Below, piece by piece: positions 44,951-53,371 of a stretch of DNA of 64,000 nucleotides (position 1 is the first letter of the stretch; every line of letters begins with the position of its first letter). The notes beneath the pieces were generated by a model that saw only the letters and a list, made by a program, of their open reading frames with translations, searched no databases and was not told where the DNA came from. The position numbers were made by a program, and so were the translations under genes. This DNA comes from JAYKJB01 sp035284745 [NCBI: Candidatus Sericytochromatia bacterium] (GTDB lineage: Bacteria > Cyanobacteriota > Sericytochromatia > S15B-MN24): the NCBI GenBank assembly GCA_035284745.1, contig JAYKIL010000014.1, positions 62,001 to 126,000 on the forward strand, given 5' to 3'.

Positions 44951-45870
44951 CCGTTCGCGTTCCTGCCACGTGTGCCAACATGGGCCCCGGATTCGATGTT
45001 CTGGGCATGGCGTTGCCTTGGGACAATCGTTTCAGCGTGAGCGACAGCGACAAGACGGAAATTTTTCACCATGGCCCCTATGCCTCGCGAATTCCCGCAG
45101 AAGGGGATCATCTCGCGCTCGCGGGTGCACGCGCAGTGGCGAACGCGCTGGGACGCCCATTGCCGACGTGGCGCTGGGACGTCGAGGTGGCCATCCCGCC
45201 GGGACGAGGCTTGGGCAGTTCTTCCTCCGCGGTGGTGGGTGGCTTGGTAATCGCCAACGAGCGCTTCGGGCGGCCCTTCACGCGGGACGCGTTGCTGGCG
45301 CTTGCCACAAAACTTGAAGGGCACCCGGACAATGCCGCTCCAGCCCTCCTCGGAGGTGTCACCGCCGCGTTCAGCCAGAACCAAGAACTCTGGTGTATCC
45401 CTTTGGCCGAGAAAATTTGCGCCTGCGCCGTCGTGGTGGTGCCGGCCATGACCCAATCTACTTCAGAATCTCGCGGCGCGCTGAGCCCGATGGTTACCCG
45501 AGAAGCCTCAGTCTATAACATTGCCGCCGTCACAGCGCTGACCCACGCCTTGCTAACGGGTGCGCCCTCAAGTTGGCAGTACGGCCTGCGCGATCAGCTC
45601 CATCAACCTGAACGGCTCGCGCGCATACCGGGGGCTCTCGAAGTGGTCCAGGCGGCGCGCGAAGCCGGCGCATTCGGGGCGGTGCTCAGTGGGTCAGGGC
45701 CCACGCTCTTGGCTTTAACACCCCCTGAATTGGCTGCTTCCGTCGCGGAGACCATGCAAAGCGCCTGGGCAGCCCACGACATTCGCAGCGAAACTCGCTA
45801 TTTTGATACTTTGGCTTCAGGGGCACAGGTATCGGGTGGGCCTGTCCCTCTGACCCCCCACGTTTCTTGA
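44944..45870 (+). CDS. thrB: Homoserine kinase
   Basis: A 308-aa GHMP kinase that phosphorylates homoserine on the way to threonine. The family's three motifs are present: VRVPATCANMGPGFDVLG near the start, PPGRGLGSSSSAVVGGL (ATP-binding loop), and GAVLSGSGPTLLAL near the end. GHPDNAAPALLGG is also typical. It begins with GTG inside the end of the upstream peptidase gene and is followed 13 nt later by lysC, so two steps of aspartate-family synthesis are paired here. Confidence 0.95.
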   Translation: MVTVRVPATCANMGPGFDVLGMALPWDNRFSVSDSDKTEIFHHGPYASRIPAEGDHLALAGARAVANALGRPLPTWRWDVEVAIPPGRGLGSSSSAVVGGLVIANERFGRPFTRDALLALATKLEGHPDNAAPALLGGVTAAFSQNQELWCIPLAEKICACAVVVVPAMTQSTSESRGALSPMVTREASVYNIAAVTALTHALLTGAPSSWQYGLRDQLHQPERLARIPGALEVVQAAREAGAFGAVLSGSGPTLLALTPPELAASVAETMQSAWAAHDIRSETRYFDTLASGAQVSGGPVPLTPHVS

Positions 45871-45883
45871 GGACCCAGCGGTT

Positions 45884-47131
45884 ATGACCTTAGTCGTTCA
45901 GAAATTCGGCGGTAGTTCGGTGGCAACGCCCGAGAAGATCCGTCACGTGGCCACCCGCATCTCACAGGCCAAACAAGCCGGCAAGCAGGTCGTGGTTGTC
46001 GTGTCGGCCATGGGAGATACCACCGACGACTTGTTGGCACTTAAAGACCAGGTGACGGCGTTTGCCTCCCCCCGAGAACTTGACATGCTGCTGGCGACGG
46101 GTGAACAAGTATCGATCGCGCTCGTGGCCATGGCGCTGCAGGCGATGGGCGTGGCAGCCATCTCTGTGACGGGTGCTCAAGCCGGTATCCGCACCGAGCC
46201 CGTGCACACGCGAGCTCGCATTATTGATATCCACACCGACCGGCTGCGACAGTTGCTCAACGACGAGTATATCCCCGTGGTGGCCGGGTTCCAAGGGGTG
46301 ACTCACAGCGGAGAATTATGCACGCTCGGTAGGGGAGGCTCCGACACCACGGCGGTGGCGCTGGCCGCTGCGCTAAGGGCGGATGAATGCGAGATTTTTA
46401 CCGATGTTTCGGGCGTCTACACCACAGACCCACGGGTTGTAAATGATGCCCGATTGCTGCCAGAGATTTCTTATGATGAGATGTTGGAACTTGCCAGCCT
46501 CGGGGCTCAGGTGTTGCACCCGCGCTCTGTTGAATACGCCAAACAGCATCAACTGCACCTACGTGTCCGCTCCACCTTTGACCAGGGGGAAGGCACCGTC
46601 GTGAAGGGAGTAGAAACCTTGGAAAACGTAACCCCTGTCCGCGGCGTCGCCGTGGATATGAATCAGGCCAAAGTGGCTCTGCTCGCGGTGCCCGACGTCC
46701 CCGGGACTGCGGCCCGCCTGTTCGGGGCACTTTCCGACCACGGCATCAACGTGGATATGATCACCCAGGCCGTTCGCGCCGAAAACCGAAATGATATCGG
46801 CTTCACCGTGCCGAAAGATGATCTTGCGCGCGCAGTGGAGGTGGCAACCGAAGTCGGGCAGGCGATCGAAGCGGGCGATGTGGTCCAAAGCCTTGATGTT
46901 GCGAAAGTCTCCATTGTAGGGTCGGGCATGGTCAACCACGCCGGCATTGCGGCCCGAATGTTCCAAGCGTTGGCTGATGGCAACATCAACATTCAGATGA
47001 TCGCGACCTCAGAAATCAAGGTCTCGTGCGTGATCAACAGGGAACAAGCCCAACAAGCCGTGCGCCTGGTGCATAACGCCTTCCATCTCGGCGGTCCTGT
47101 CCCCCAAATCAGCTCGACGGGGGTCGCCTGA
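45884..47131 (+). CDS. lysC: Aspartate kinase
   Basis: A 415-aa aspartokinase, the first step of lysine, threonine and methionine synthesis. The N-terminus has VVQKFGGSSVATPEKI, then VVVVSAMGDTTDDL, TLGRGGSDTTAVALAAAL and CEIFTDVSGVYTTDPR. Two ACT domains make up the last 150 residues (VRGVAVDMNQAKVALLAVPDVPGTA; VAKVSIVGSGMVNHAGIAARMF), the usual site of lysine or threonine feedback. GAGGA precedes the ATG. It ends 75 nt before a tRNA gene. Confidence 0.96.
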   Translation: MTLVVQKFGGSSVATPEKIRHVATRISQAKQAGKQVVVVVSAMGDTTDDLLALKDQVTAFASPRELDMLLATGEQVSIALVAMALQAMGVAAISVTGAQAGIRTEPVHTRARIIDIHTDRLRQLLNDEYIPVVAGFQGVTHSGELCTLGRGGSDTTAVALAAALRADECEIFTDVSGVYTTDPRVVNDARLLPEISYDEMLELASLGAQVLHPRSVEYAKQHQLHLRVRSTFDQGEGTVVKGVETLENVTPVRGVAVDMNQAKVALLAVPDVPGTAARLFGALSDHGINVDMITQAVRAENRNDIGFTVPKDDLARAVEVATEVGQAIEAGDVVQSLDVAKVSIVGSGMVNHAGIAARMFQALADGNINIQMIATSEIKVSCVINREQAQQAVRLVHNAFHLGGPVPQISSTGVA

Positions 47132-47162
47132 CGGATCTGAAGAACTGCGTCCGTTGGGGGCG

Positions 47163-47192
47163 TTGACACCGTTCAGCGCCCCCTGGTAAGAT
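47163..47192 (+). promoter_or_regulatory. Promoter of the tRNA-Ala gene
   Basis: A perfect TTGACA (47163-47168) and TAAGAT (47187-47192) are 18 nt apart. The tRNA begins 13 nt after the -10. Confidence 0.6.
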
Positions 47193-47205
47193 GCCATTCG
47201 TTCTT

Positions 47206-47281
47206 GGGGGTATGGCGCAGTTGGTAGCGCGTCTGCATGGCATGCAGAAGGTCACCGGTTCGAATCCGGTTACCTCCACCA
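47206..47281 (+). tRNA. tRNA-Ala (anticodon GGC)
   Basis: A 76-nt cloverleaf with an encoded CCA end. The acceptor arm pairs seven bases and includes the G3-U70 wobble pair that identifies tRNA-Ala. The anticodon arm TCTGC/GCAGA holds loop ATGGCAT with anticodon GGC, reading GCC and GCU. The T arm contains GGTTCGAATCC. It has its own promoter and terminator. Confidence 0.98.
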
Positions 47282-47289
47282 AGTAAAAA

Positions 47290-47320
47290 GGGTCTGGATT
47301 GTTTCCGGGCTCTTTTTTTT
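47290..47320 (+). terminator. Rho-independent terminator after tRNA-Ala
   Basis: A 9-bp stem with three G-U pairs (47290-47298 with 47304-47312), a 5-nt loop and eight T. It starts 8 nt after the tRNA. The rest of the gap to 47410 shows nothing further. Confidence 0.85.
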
Positions 47321-47410
47321 GCCCCAATAACGGGCGTCCAGTCCAGAATCGCTGCCTGGGGCAGAAGAAGAAACCCTCGCCTGGGCTGGCGCATGAAGGG
47401 AAGAATCGGC

Positions 47411-48199
47411 TTACGCCGGGCGCCACGCTGTGAAGATGCCTTCTAGGGCGGCAAGGCCGTCGGTCAGTGCCGCAGGGCCAGGCTGCAGAATGATTTCTGA
47501 GGGAATTTCATGCACCTGGTGATTTCGGACGGCCGGCAGATCCGAAAAGCCGGGACGGGCCTCGAACGTTTCTCGCCGAAAGCGTTTTCCGCACCACGAG
47601 GCCAGTACGATATCGGGTTGCGTGGCCAGAACCTCGTCAGCGTTCACAAAGCGCTCTTTGGCGGCGCGCCCCGCCGCCCGATCGGCAAACACGTTATCCC
47701 CCCCGGCCACCGCAATCAACTCAGACACCCAGTGAATGGAGGTAATGAGCGGCTCATCCCACTCTTCAAAATACACCTTGGGGCGTGCACCCCGTGCCGC
47801 AGCGCGCTGGGCGGTGGCGTCCAGATTGTCTTGCAAGCGTTGCGCCAAGGCCTCTGCCCGCTCGGCCGCCCCGACCATGGCCCCCAACAAGCGAATGCTG
47901 TCGAGAATCTCGGCCACGGTGCGTTGGTTGAAGCAGTGCACGTTTAAGCCCCGCTTGATGAGCTCCGCGCTGATCTCCGCCTGAATGTCGGAAAAAGCTA
48001 ACACCAAGTCGGGTTCAAGGGCCTCGATGCGATCAAACTGCGCGGAAATGAAAGACGAAATTCGGGCCTTGTCGCGCGCGGCCTCAGGGGGACGCACCAC
48101 GTAGGCCGAAATACCCACAATACGATCCTGCTCACCGAGCAGGTACAAAGTTTCGACTGTTTCTTCTGTCAGGCACACAATGCGTTGGGGCGGGAACAT
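47411..48199 (-). CDS. BtuF-like periplasmic-binding-fold protein without signal peptide
   Basis: A 262-aa protein of the helical-backbone metal/cobalamin binding fold (TroA/BtuF type): RIVCLTEETVETLYLLGEQDRIVGIS at the N-terminus, ALEPDLVLAFSDIQAE, NVHCFNQRTVAEILDSI, RPKVYFEEWDEPLI, then WVSELIAVAGGDNVF. These match cobalamin-binding proteins, which often appear without transport genes. No signal peptide is seen at the MFPPQRIV start, whose AAGGAGG is clear, so it may be cytoplasmic or the true ligand carrier may differ. No BtuC/D or cobalamin riboswitch is found beside it. Confidence 0.75.
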   Translation of the reverse strand: MFPPQRIVCLTEETVETLYLLGEQDRIVGISAYVVRPPEAARDKARISSFISAQFDRIEALEPDLVLAFSDIQAEISAELIKRGLNVHCFNQRTVAEILDSIRLLGAMVGAAERAEALAQRLQDNLDATAQRAAARGARPKVYFEEWDEPLITSIHWVSELIAVAGGDNVFADRAAGRAAKERFVNADEVLATQPDIVLASWCGKRFRRETFEARPGFSDLPAVRNHQVHEIPSEIILQPGPAALTDGLAALEGIFTAWRPA

Positions 48200-48232
48200 A
48201 CAGCCTCCTTATAAAAACGCGTGCCTGAGGAC

Positions 48233-48274
48233 CTGGCGGGAGAACACAAAAAAACCCACAAAGACCCCCGCCAG
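48233..48274. other. Inverted repeat between the BtuF-like and propeller genes
   Basis: CTGGCGGG (48233-48240) and CCCGCCAG (48267-48274) form an 8-bp inverted repeat around 26 nt. It lies 14 nt past the stop of the minus-strand propeller gene and could end its transcript, but the T run is inside the loop. Confidence 0.3.
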
Positions 48275-48287
48275 ATTCAATGTCGGA

Positions 48288-51131
48288 TCACTTCAACCGG
48301 GCAAGCCCTTTGCGATCCACGTTGAACACGAGAGAACCATCGTCGTCGAGGCCCCCACCAAACAATTGGACGGCATCGGTGCGCACGGTTTCAATCAGGC
48401 CATCACTCACACGAATTCGCCGCACCGTCGAGTTGTCTTCAACCAGATAGAAATAATGGCCTCCGGCATCAGGAATCAGCCTGCGCGGGTTTTTCACCCG
48501 CCCCGTGCCGGGCACACCGTCTTGCAAACCCGCTGAGCCCGACGTTCCTGCGAAAGGGGTATCCACGCTGACGCCGCGTACAACAATGTGGTCAGTGACC
48601 AATGGGTCACCCGTGCCTTTGGCCACCAACAAGTCGCCATTCAAGACGCCAACCAAACGGTCGGTCGCCGGCGGCAGAACACCCGTTGAGTAAACCGTGA
48701 CGCTCCAAGAGGCCCCCACGGACGGGTCAATGGTCCCATCAGACGTATACAGACGACCATCCGAGCCCAGTTCCAACTCGGGGCGCCCCAAGTTCGCAAC
48801 CATCATGTCGGCCGAGAGGGGGTAAGGGGCCGTCAAATCAACCCGGCGCAACGCATACAAATTGTTGCTGGGATTGAACGCCGTCAGGTACAAGCAATCG
48901 CGCGCGCGATCGAACACCACGCGGCTCTCCGCCGTAAACCAAAACGTATCAGCAGGAGGCGCCACGTCCGAGCCGCGGGCCCCAGAACCTGCCACGGTCT
49001 GCATGGTGCCAGCGGCCAAATCAAATTCCAGCACCCGATTCGCCAACGGGTCCAACGCATAGGCGGCCTGTTTGGCTGGATTCAAGGCCATGTCGTACAA
49101 GGCCGTAAAAGAGAAGGCGCGTGCAGGCCCCGGCACAAAGCCGGCCAGGCCCGAGCCTGCCACATGCTGCACCTCGCCATTGGGCCTCAGACGGCGTAAA
49201 CGCGCATTACCCCGGTCGAAAAAGATCAAGTCGGCACCGTCCCAAGCCAAGCCTGCGGGCCCGAACATCTGGGCCTGGAAGCCGTCTTTCAGCCCCCCCT
49301 TACGCGCCTGGCCGGCTTTGGTTTGGGTATAGATACTGCTCATTGGAATCGCGCGAATGCAATGGTTGTAGGTATCGGTCAAGTACAGAGTCGACGCACT
49401 GGCGTCGTACGCCATGCTGACCGCATCCCCGCCCACGCTGCCCTCATGCGCCCAGTTAAACTGGGCGGAAAGGGGAGAATCATCGGAGTAACCGCCCCCT
49501 GAGGCCGCCCCCGCCACAGGGTACGCACTGGGATAGGAATAAGAGAGCACCTGATTCTCAGCGGTGGCGATATAGAGATAGGGCGACTCCGCCACAACCG
49601 CCAAAGGCTGGGTCGCAGTCAGCAGGGTCGTGACCCCACTCGCGGCATCAATTTGGCGAATCGCGTTATTACCCCTGTCGGCCACCCAGACCGTGCCCGA
49701 AGCGTCCAAGGTCAGCCCCGCTGGGGAATTAAACGAGGCGTTGAGAAGATTGGCACTGTCCGCATTCCCGGCGGCGGTCTGCCCGGCCCACGTCGTCACC
49801 TGGCCCGTGCTTCTCTCCACGCGGCGAATCCAATTTTTCTCCGTCACATAAAGAAAATTCCCGGTGCCATCCATCGCCAGGCCGGAGATGGCGGAAAAAC
49901 GAGCAGCCGTGCCCGCGCCATCCAGCGTACCCGGTTCCACACTGCCGACAAACGTCGAAATTTCTCCCGATGACAGATTCACCTTCCGGATACGCGTCCC
50001 TTCCCCCACGTACGCGATTCCGGCATGCACCACCACGGGGGCGTTCAAACCGGCTTGCCACAGCCGCGATGAGAAACGGCCCACCCCGTCGGGCCCATCC
50101 AGCCCCGCTGGGTAGGGCTGATTCACTTGACTAAACAGTAATTTCTGGAATGTCGTGGGCAACGCCGCCGTGGCGCGGGGCGTCAACTGAACACTCAACG
50201 TTCCACTTGCATAGGGCAACAGCACCTCTTGCTCTACCAAGCCAAAGGTAGGATGAGAGGCGGTGAGCGCCCACAGGCCATATGCAGCGCTGGCGATGAC
50301 GGTCGGCGAAGCTCCGACAGCGCTCACCGCCTCGTGAGACAACGGATCACTCAGCGTAAAGGTGACGCCGCTGGCAATGCCATTTCCCGCCGAGTCAAGT
50401 GCGACAAGGCTCAATGAGGCAGGCACGAGCGGAGCAAAAAGAGGTTTATAGCTCGGGGAAGTGCTCGGGTCGGGGATGGCGCCGTCAGCATCAATCAAAG
50501 ACGACGCAATGTGCTGGGTCTGGATGTACGGCTCGTCATACGCGCGAACGTCCGCCTGGTAGCCCGACAAACCATCAACAAGCCCTTGCAATGCCGTTAA
50601 ATCTACATTGGGCGCCACGCCTGGCGCCCGCAATATCACCTGCTCCAGGGCATCGGCCGCAGCAATGGTTCCGCCATGGATTTTGACGACGTGCGCTGAG
50701 GCACTCAGGTTCGCCATTCCCTTCATCGTGATCAGGGGACGCTTGGCTGCATCGAGGGCTGTGATGGCAAAAACCCGGTTATTCCCGAGGGGCACCTGCA
50801 ACCGCAACGGCACCGCCCCCAGCGATGGCGACCAGGGCTCTGTCTTGGTAATTTTTGAAAAATCGGCGCCCTGGGCGGTGACGCGCAAATAGGCGATGCG
50901 CTGATCCTCAAAATTCGCCGCACTCTTTAACGAGTATCCCGACTGCTTAACGCCAAGGCCATTCGGCGGCACCAAGGTCACCGTCGCATAGCCCCGGATC
51001 AGCGAAGCGCCAGGTTCCCCCGGCATCAGGGCACTGATGCGAGCGCAAGCGAACGAAGCCACACTGACGGCCAGCAGCCCCGCGCCAGCAAGCCAGCGCA
51101 CCGGGTGATTACCCATCAACGAACGTGACAT
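48288..51131 (-). CDS. Large exported NHL-type beta-propeller protein
   Basis: A 947-aa exported protein. The N-terminus has a hydrophobic signal (WLAGAGLLAVSVASFACARI) whose Cys could be lipidated, although SFAC is not an ideal lipobox. Residues about 40-340 are beta-rich and unassigned. From about 350 on, NHL/YVTN-like repeats recur (FSAISGLAMDGTGNFLYVTEKNWIRRVE, FNSPAGLTLDASGTVWVADRGNNAIRQID, FGPAGLAWDGADLIFFDRGNARLRRL), enough for a propeller. It probably acts at the cell surface, in binding or adhesion (inference). The ATG at 51131 overlaps the end of the upstream gene by 23 nt and has GGGGG ahead of it. Confidence 0.8.
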   Translation of the reverse strand: MSRSLMGNHPVRWLAGAGLLAVSVASFACARISALMPGEPGASLIRGYATVTLVPPNGLGVKQSGYSLKSAANFEDQRIAYLRVTAQGADFSKITKTEPWSPSLGAVPLRLQVPLGNNRVFAITALDAAKRPLITMKGMANLSASAHVVKIHGGTIAAADALEQVILRAPGVAPNVDLTALQGLVDGLSGYQADVRAYDEPYIQTQHIASSLIDADGAIPDPSTSPSYKPLFAPLVPASLSLVALDSAGNGIASGVTFTLSDPLSHEAVSAVGASPTVIASAAYGLWALTASHPTFGLVEQEVLLPYASGTLSVQLTPRATAALPTTFQKLLFSQVNQPYPAGLDGPDGVGRFSSRLWQAGLNAPVVVHAGIAYVGEGTRIRKVNLSSGEISTFVGSVEPGTLDGAGTAARFSAISGLAMDGTGNFLYVTEKNWIRRVERSTGQVTTWAGQTAAGNADSANLLNASFNSPAGLTLDASGTVWVADRGNNAIRQIDAASGVTTLLTATQPLAVVAESPYLYIATAENQVLSYSYPSAYPVAGAASGGGYSDDSPLSAQFNWAHEGSVGGDAVSMAYDASASTLYLTDTYNHCIRAIPMSSIYTQTKAGQARKGGLKDGFQAQMFGPAGLAWDGADLIFFDRGNARLRRLRPNGEVQHVAGSGLAGFVPGPARAFSFTALYDMALNPAKQAAYALDPLANRVLEFDLAAGTMQTVAGSGARGSDVAPPADTFWFTAESRVVFDRARDCLYLTAFNPSNNLYALRRVDLTAPYPLSADMMVANLGRPELELGSDGRLYTSDGTIDPSVGASWSVTVYSTGVLPPATDRLVGVLNGDLLVAKGTGDPLVTDHIVVRGVSVDTPFAGTSGSAGLQDGVPGTGRVKNPRRLIPDAGGHYFYLVEDNSTVRRIRVSDGLIETVRTDAVQLFGGGLDDDGSLVFNVDRKGLARLK

Positions 51132-53229
51132 TCATGACCCCCCGATTGCTGCCGCCAAAAGACGCCCGCGCATTTCCATCCTTCACAACCAAACCGAGCG
51201 GGTCGGTGCGGCCCGCGAACGTGCTCATCAGCTTGGCCGGGCCACCAGAGAACGGCAGCAGCAGTAAACTCACGTGATTGGGCAACGGTGGGGTCGCCCC
51301 CCCCAGCCATAAAGCGGCCGTCTCAAGCGGCGACGTTAAAACGTACAGGTTGGATGAATCCGCCTGCAAATAAGGATGCACGTAGACTCCGCCGGGCAAG
51401 ACGTTGAATACATTGCCCACGTCGCCCGATCTCACGGCCCGCAGAACCCTTCGCCCCTCCTGCAGGGCCGTGAAGTACATCGTGGTGCTGTCGCCTGCCA
51501 AAGCCAAAGGCTGATTTTGCCCCGAGGCCAGCAATGTCACCGTCAAATCCCCTGTATTGACGCTCTGCAAGGTGCCATCGTGGTCGCGGCCCCGATCCAA
51601 CACGAACAGATCACTACCAACGATGGCCAGATCAGTGGGCCAGGAGAAGCCAGCCAGCACGCTTGACGTGACGGTGGGGTCGTTTTGGCTCACCCGAGAG
51701 ACGCGCCCGCCCCCACCACCGCTGCCCCCCTCTGCCACATACACGTCCGTGCCATCGCTCGCCAGGGCCGTGACATTGTCCAAGCCTCCAAGCCACAACG
51801 TGGCAGATGCCGCCGCGTACTTGTACACATGGCTTTCATCCGCAAAAAAGAGTTCACCGGGTGTAGCCCCTGACACCACAAAACAAGCAGGGGTCGCCGA
51901 CAAGGCGGCGTGAGCTGAATCGCGCAAGATGCCTCGCGCGGGGGGCGTGTAGCGGTAACTGTCCCGAATCGCTGAAGAGGCCTCAAACCCGGGGGAGGTG
52001 GCAGGATTAGCATCCAGGTAATACCAACTTGAGCTTGACACGGCCATCGCACCCGGCAAGGCATCGGAGGGTAAACTCTCCGCGGTCGCCGAGAGACCCA
52101 GCGCCTCAAACGGCTCGAAAGCATCAAAGGCGAAACCCGCCGGTGGAGGAGTGGCTGCAACGCTCGAACTGCCACCGCCGCCGCCACTGCGAGGTGTGGG
52201 GGTTGGAGACGGCAGCGAGGTCGTGCGGGTAGACAAATCATCGGGCGATGCCGTGGGGCTCACCCCGTCACTGGCAGTCTCGTCCGGGTTGGGGGTTGCG
52301 GACGCCTCCAGGGGCAATTCGGACGCCCACACCTCCGGCGACAGCGACGGCGGCGGGCTGCGCAGCGTTTCTTCGGTCGCGACTTCGACAGCCTCATTCA
52401 AAAGAGTCAAGACATTCTCGGCCACTTCTCGTAGCGGCGAATCGGCCGCCGTAATCGCAGTCACGATATCCGGCGGCAATTCGATGTCACCCAACGGCTG
52501 CACCGCCGTCAACAACCCTTCCAAGACGCGCTCCAACACTTGTTGCTCAACTGCCGAGAGATTGCCCAAATCGGGCCGCTTCCCAGCGGCCGGGCCGCCC
52601 GAAGCGCCCGCCGCAGTGGCAGATGCCAAAATATTTTCCAGGGTTTCCGCCGCCGCGATCTTGGCCTTCTCGTAGGCTTCCAACAAAAAGGGCAGGGCGT
52701 TCAGCACAATGGCCTGGTTCTGCGGCAGCTTCAATTCCAACGCCACCGCCCGGATGCGTTTCAAGAAGGCCGCCAAGGCCAGCGTGGAAGCGGGGTTCAA
52801 TGCCACAAACGCAGCAGGTGCGGCAGCCTGGCTTAAGCGATAACGCGCGCCTTCCCGGCGCCCGGCAAAGGCCAACGCCGCCAGCGTGCGTCCGTCCTTC
52901 GTGGCCGAAACGCGCAAGGGAGTACCCGATGGCGGTTCGGGGTTCAATTCCAAAGTGAACGAGCCATCGGCGTTGGTGATGGCTGTGCCCAGCAAGACGT
53001 CGTCGTCAATGCGACGCACTTGGATGCTGGCCGCCGAAAATGCTGCCGTGCCGAGTGTGGCCGTCCCCGAAATGGTTCGGCTGGAAGCCGTCAGGGCCAG
53101 AGGCGACAAATTCGCCCCCCGCACCGCACTGCTCGGCAACGTCCCCGCAAAAGGGGGGGCCTGACACGCTGCCACTGCCAGGACCAGAGGCAGCCACCCG
53201 CGCGCGCGGAAGCGGAATATGGTTCTCAC
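51109..53229 (-). CDS. Large lipoprotein with propeller-like C-terminus
   Basis: A 706-aa protein with a clear lipobox (LAVAAC). Residues 50-130 look like a carboxypeptidase regulatory-like fold (ISGTATLGTAAFSAASIQVRR... GSFTLELNPEPPSGTPLRVSA). A helical stretch (about 145-290) and a low-complexity Ser/Pro/Thr/Gly region (about 300-350) follow. The last 250 residues repeat beta patterns (LDNVTALASDGTDVYVAEGG, TDLAIVGSDLFVLDRG, PLALAGDSTTMYFTAL), resembling a propeller. GTG with GGGAGG starts it. It is translationally linked to the larger propeller gene. No known function is recognised. Confidence 0.75.
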   Translation of the reverse strand: MRTIFRFRARGWLPLVLAVAACQAPPFAGTLPSSAVRGANLSPLALTASSRTISGTATLGTAAFSAASIQVRRIDDDVLLGTAITNADGSFTLELNPEPPSGTPLRVSATKDGRTLAALAFAGRREGARYRLSQAAAPAAFVALNPASTLALAAFLKRIRAVALELKLPQNQAIVLNALPFLLEAYEKAKIAAAETLENILASATAAGASGGPAAGKRPDLGNLSAVEQQVLERVLEGLLTAVQPLGDIELPPDIVTAITAADSPLREVAENVLTLLNEAVEVATEETLRSPPPSLSPEVWASELPLEASATPNPDETASDGVSPTASPDDLSTRTTSLPSPTPTPRSGGGGGSSSVAATPPPAGFAFDAFEPFEALGLSATAESLPSDALPGAMAVSSSSWYYLDANPATSPGFEASSAIRDSYRYTPPARGILRDSAHAALSATPACFVVSGATPGELFFADESHVYKYAAASATLWLGGLDNVTALASDGTDVYVAEGGSGGGGGRVSRVSQNDPTVTSSVLAGFSWPTDLAIVGSDLFVLDRGRDHDGTLQSVNTGDLTVTLLASGQNQPLALAGDSTTMYFTALQEGRRVLRAVRSGDVGNVFNVLPGGVYVHPYLQADSSNLYVLTSPLETAALWLGGATPPLPNHVSLLLLPFSGGPAKLMSTFAGRTDPLGLVVKDGNARASFGGSNRGVMNVTFVDG

Positions 53230-53371
53230 GAGGGCCTCCCGGCATCACCAGTGAACACACAAGCCGAGGAAAGGTCTACCATGAACTGCCGGATTGTGCA
53301 AAACACCACGCGCAAGTGGTTGGTGCTAGTATGAACGGCTGGCGGGACCGTCCATGTTTCAGGAGCCTCAA

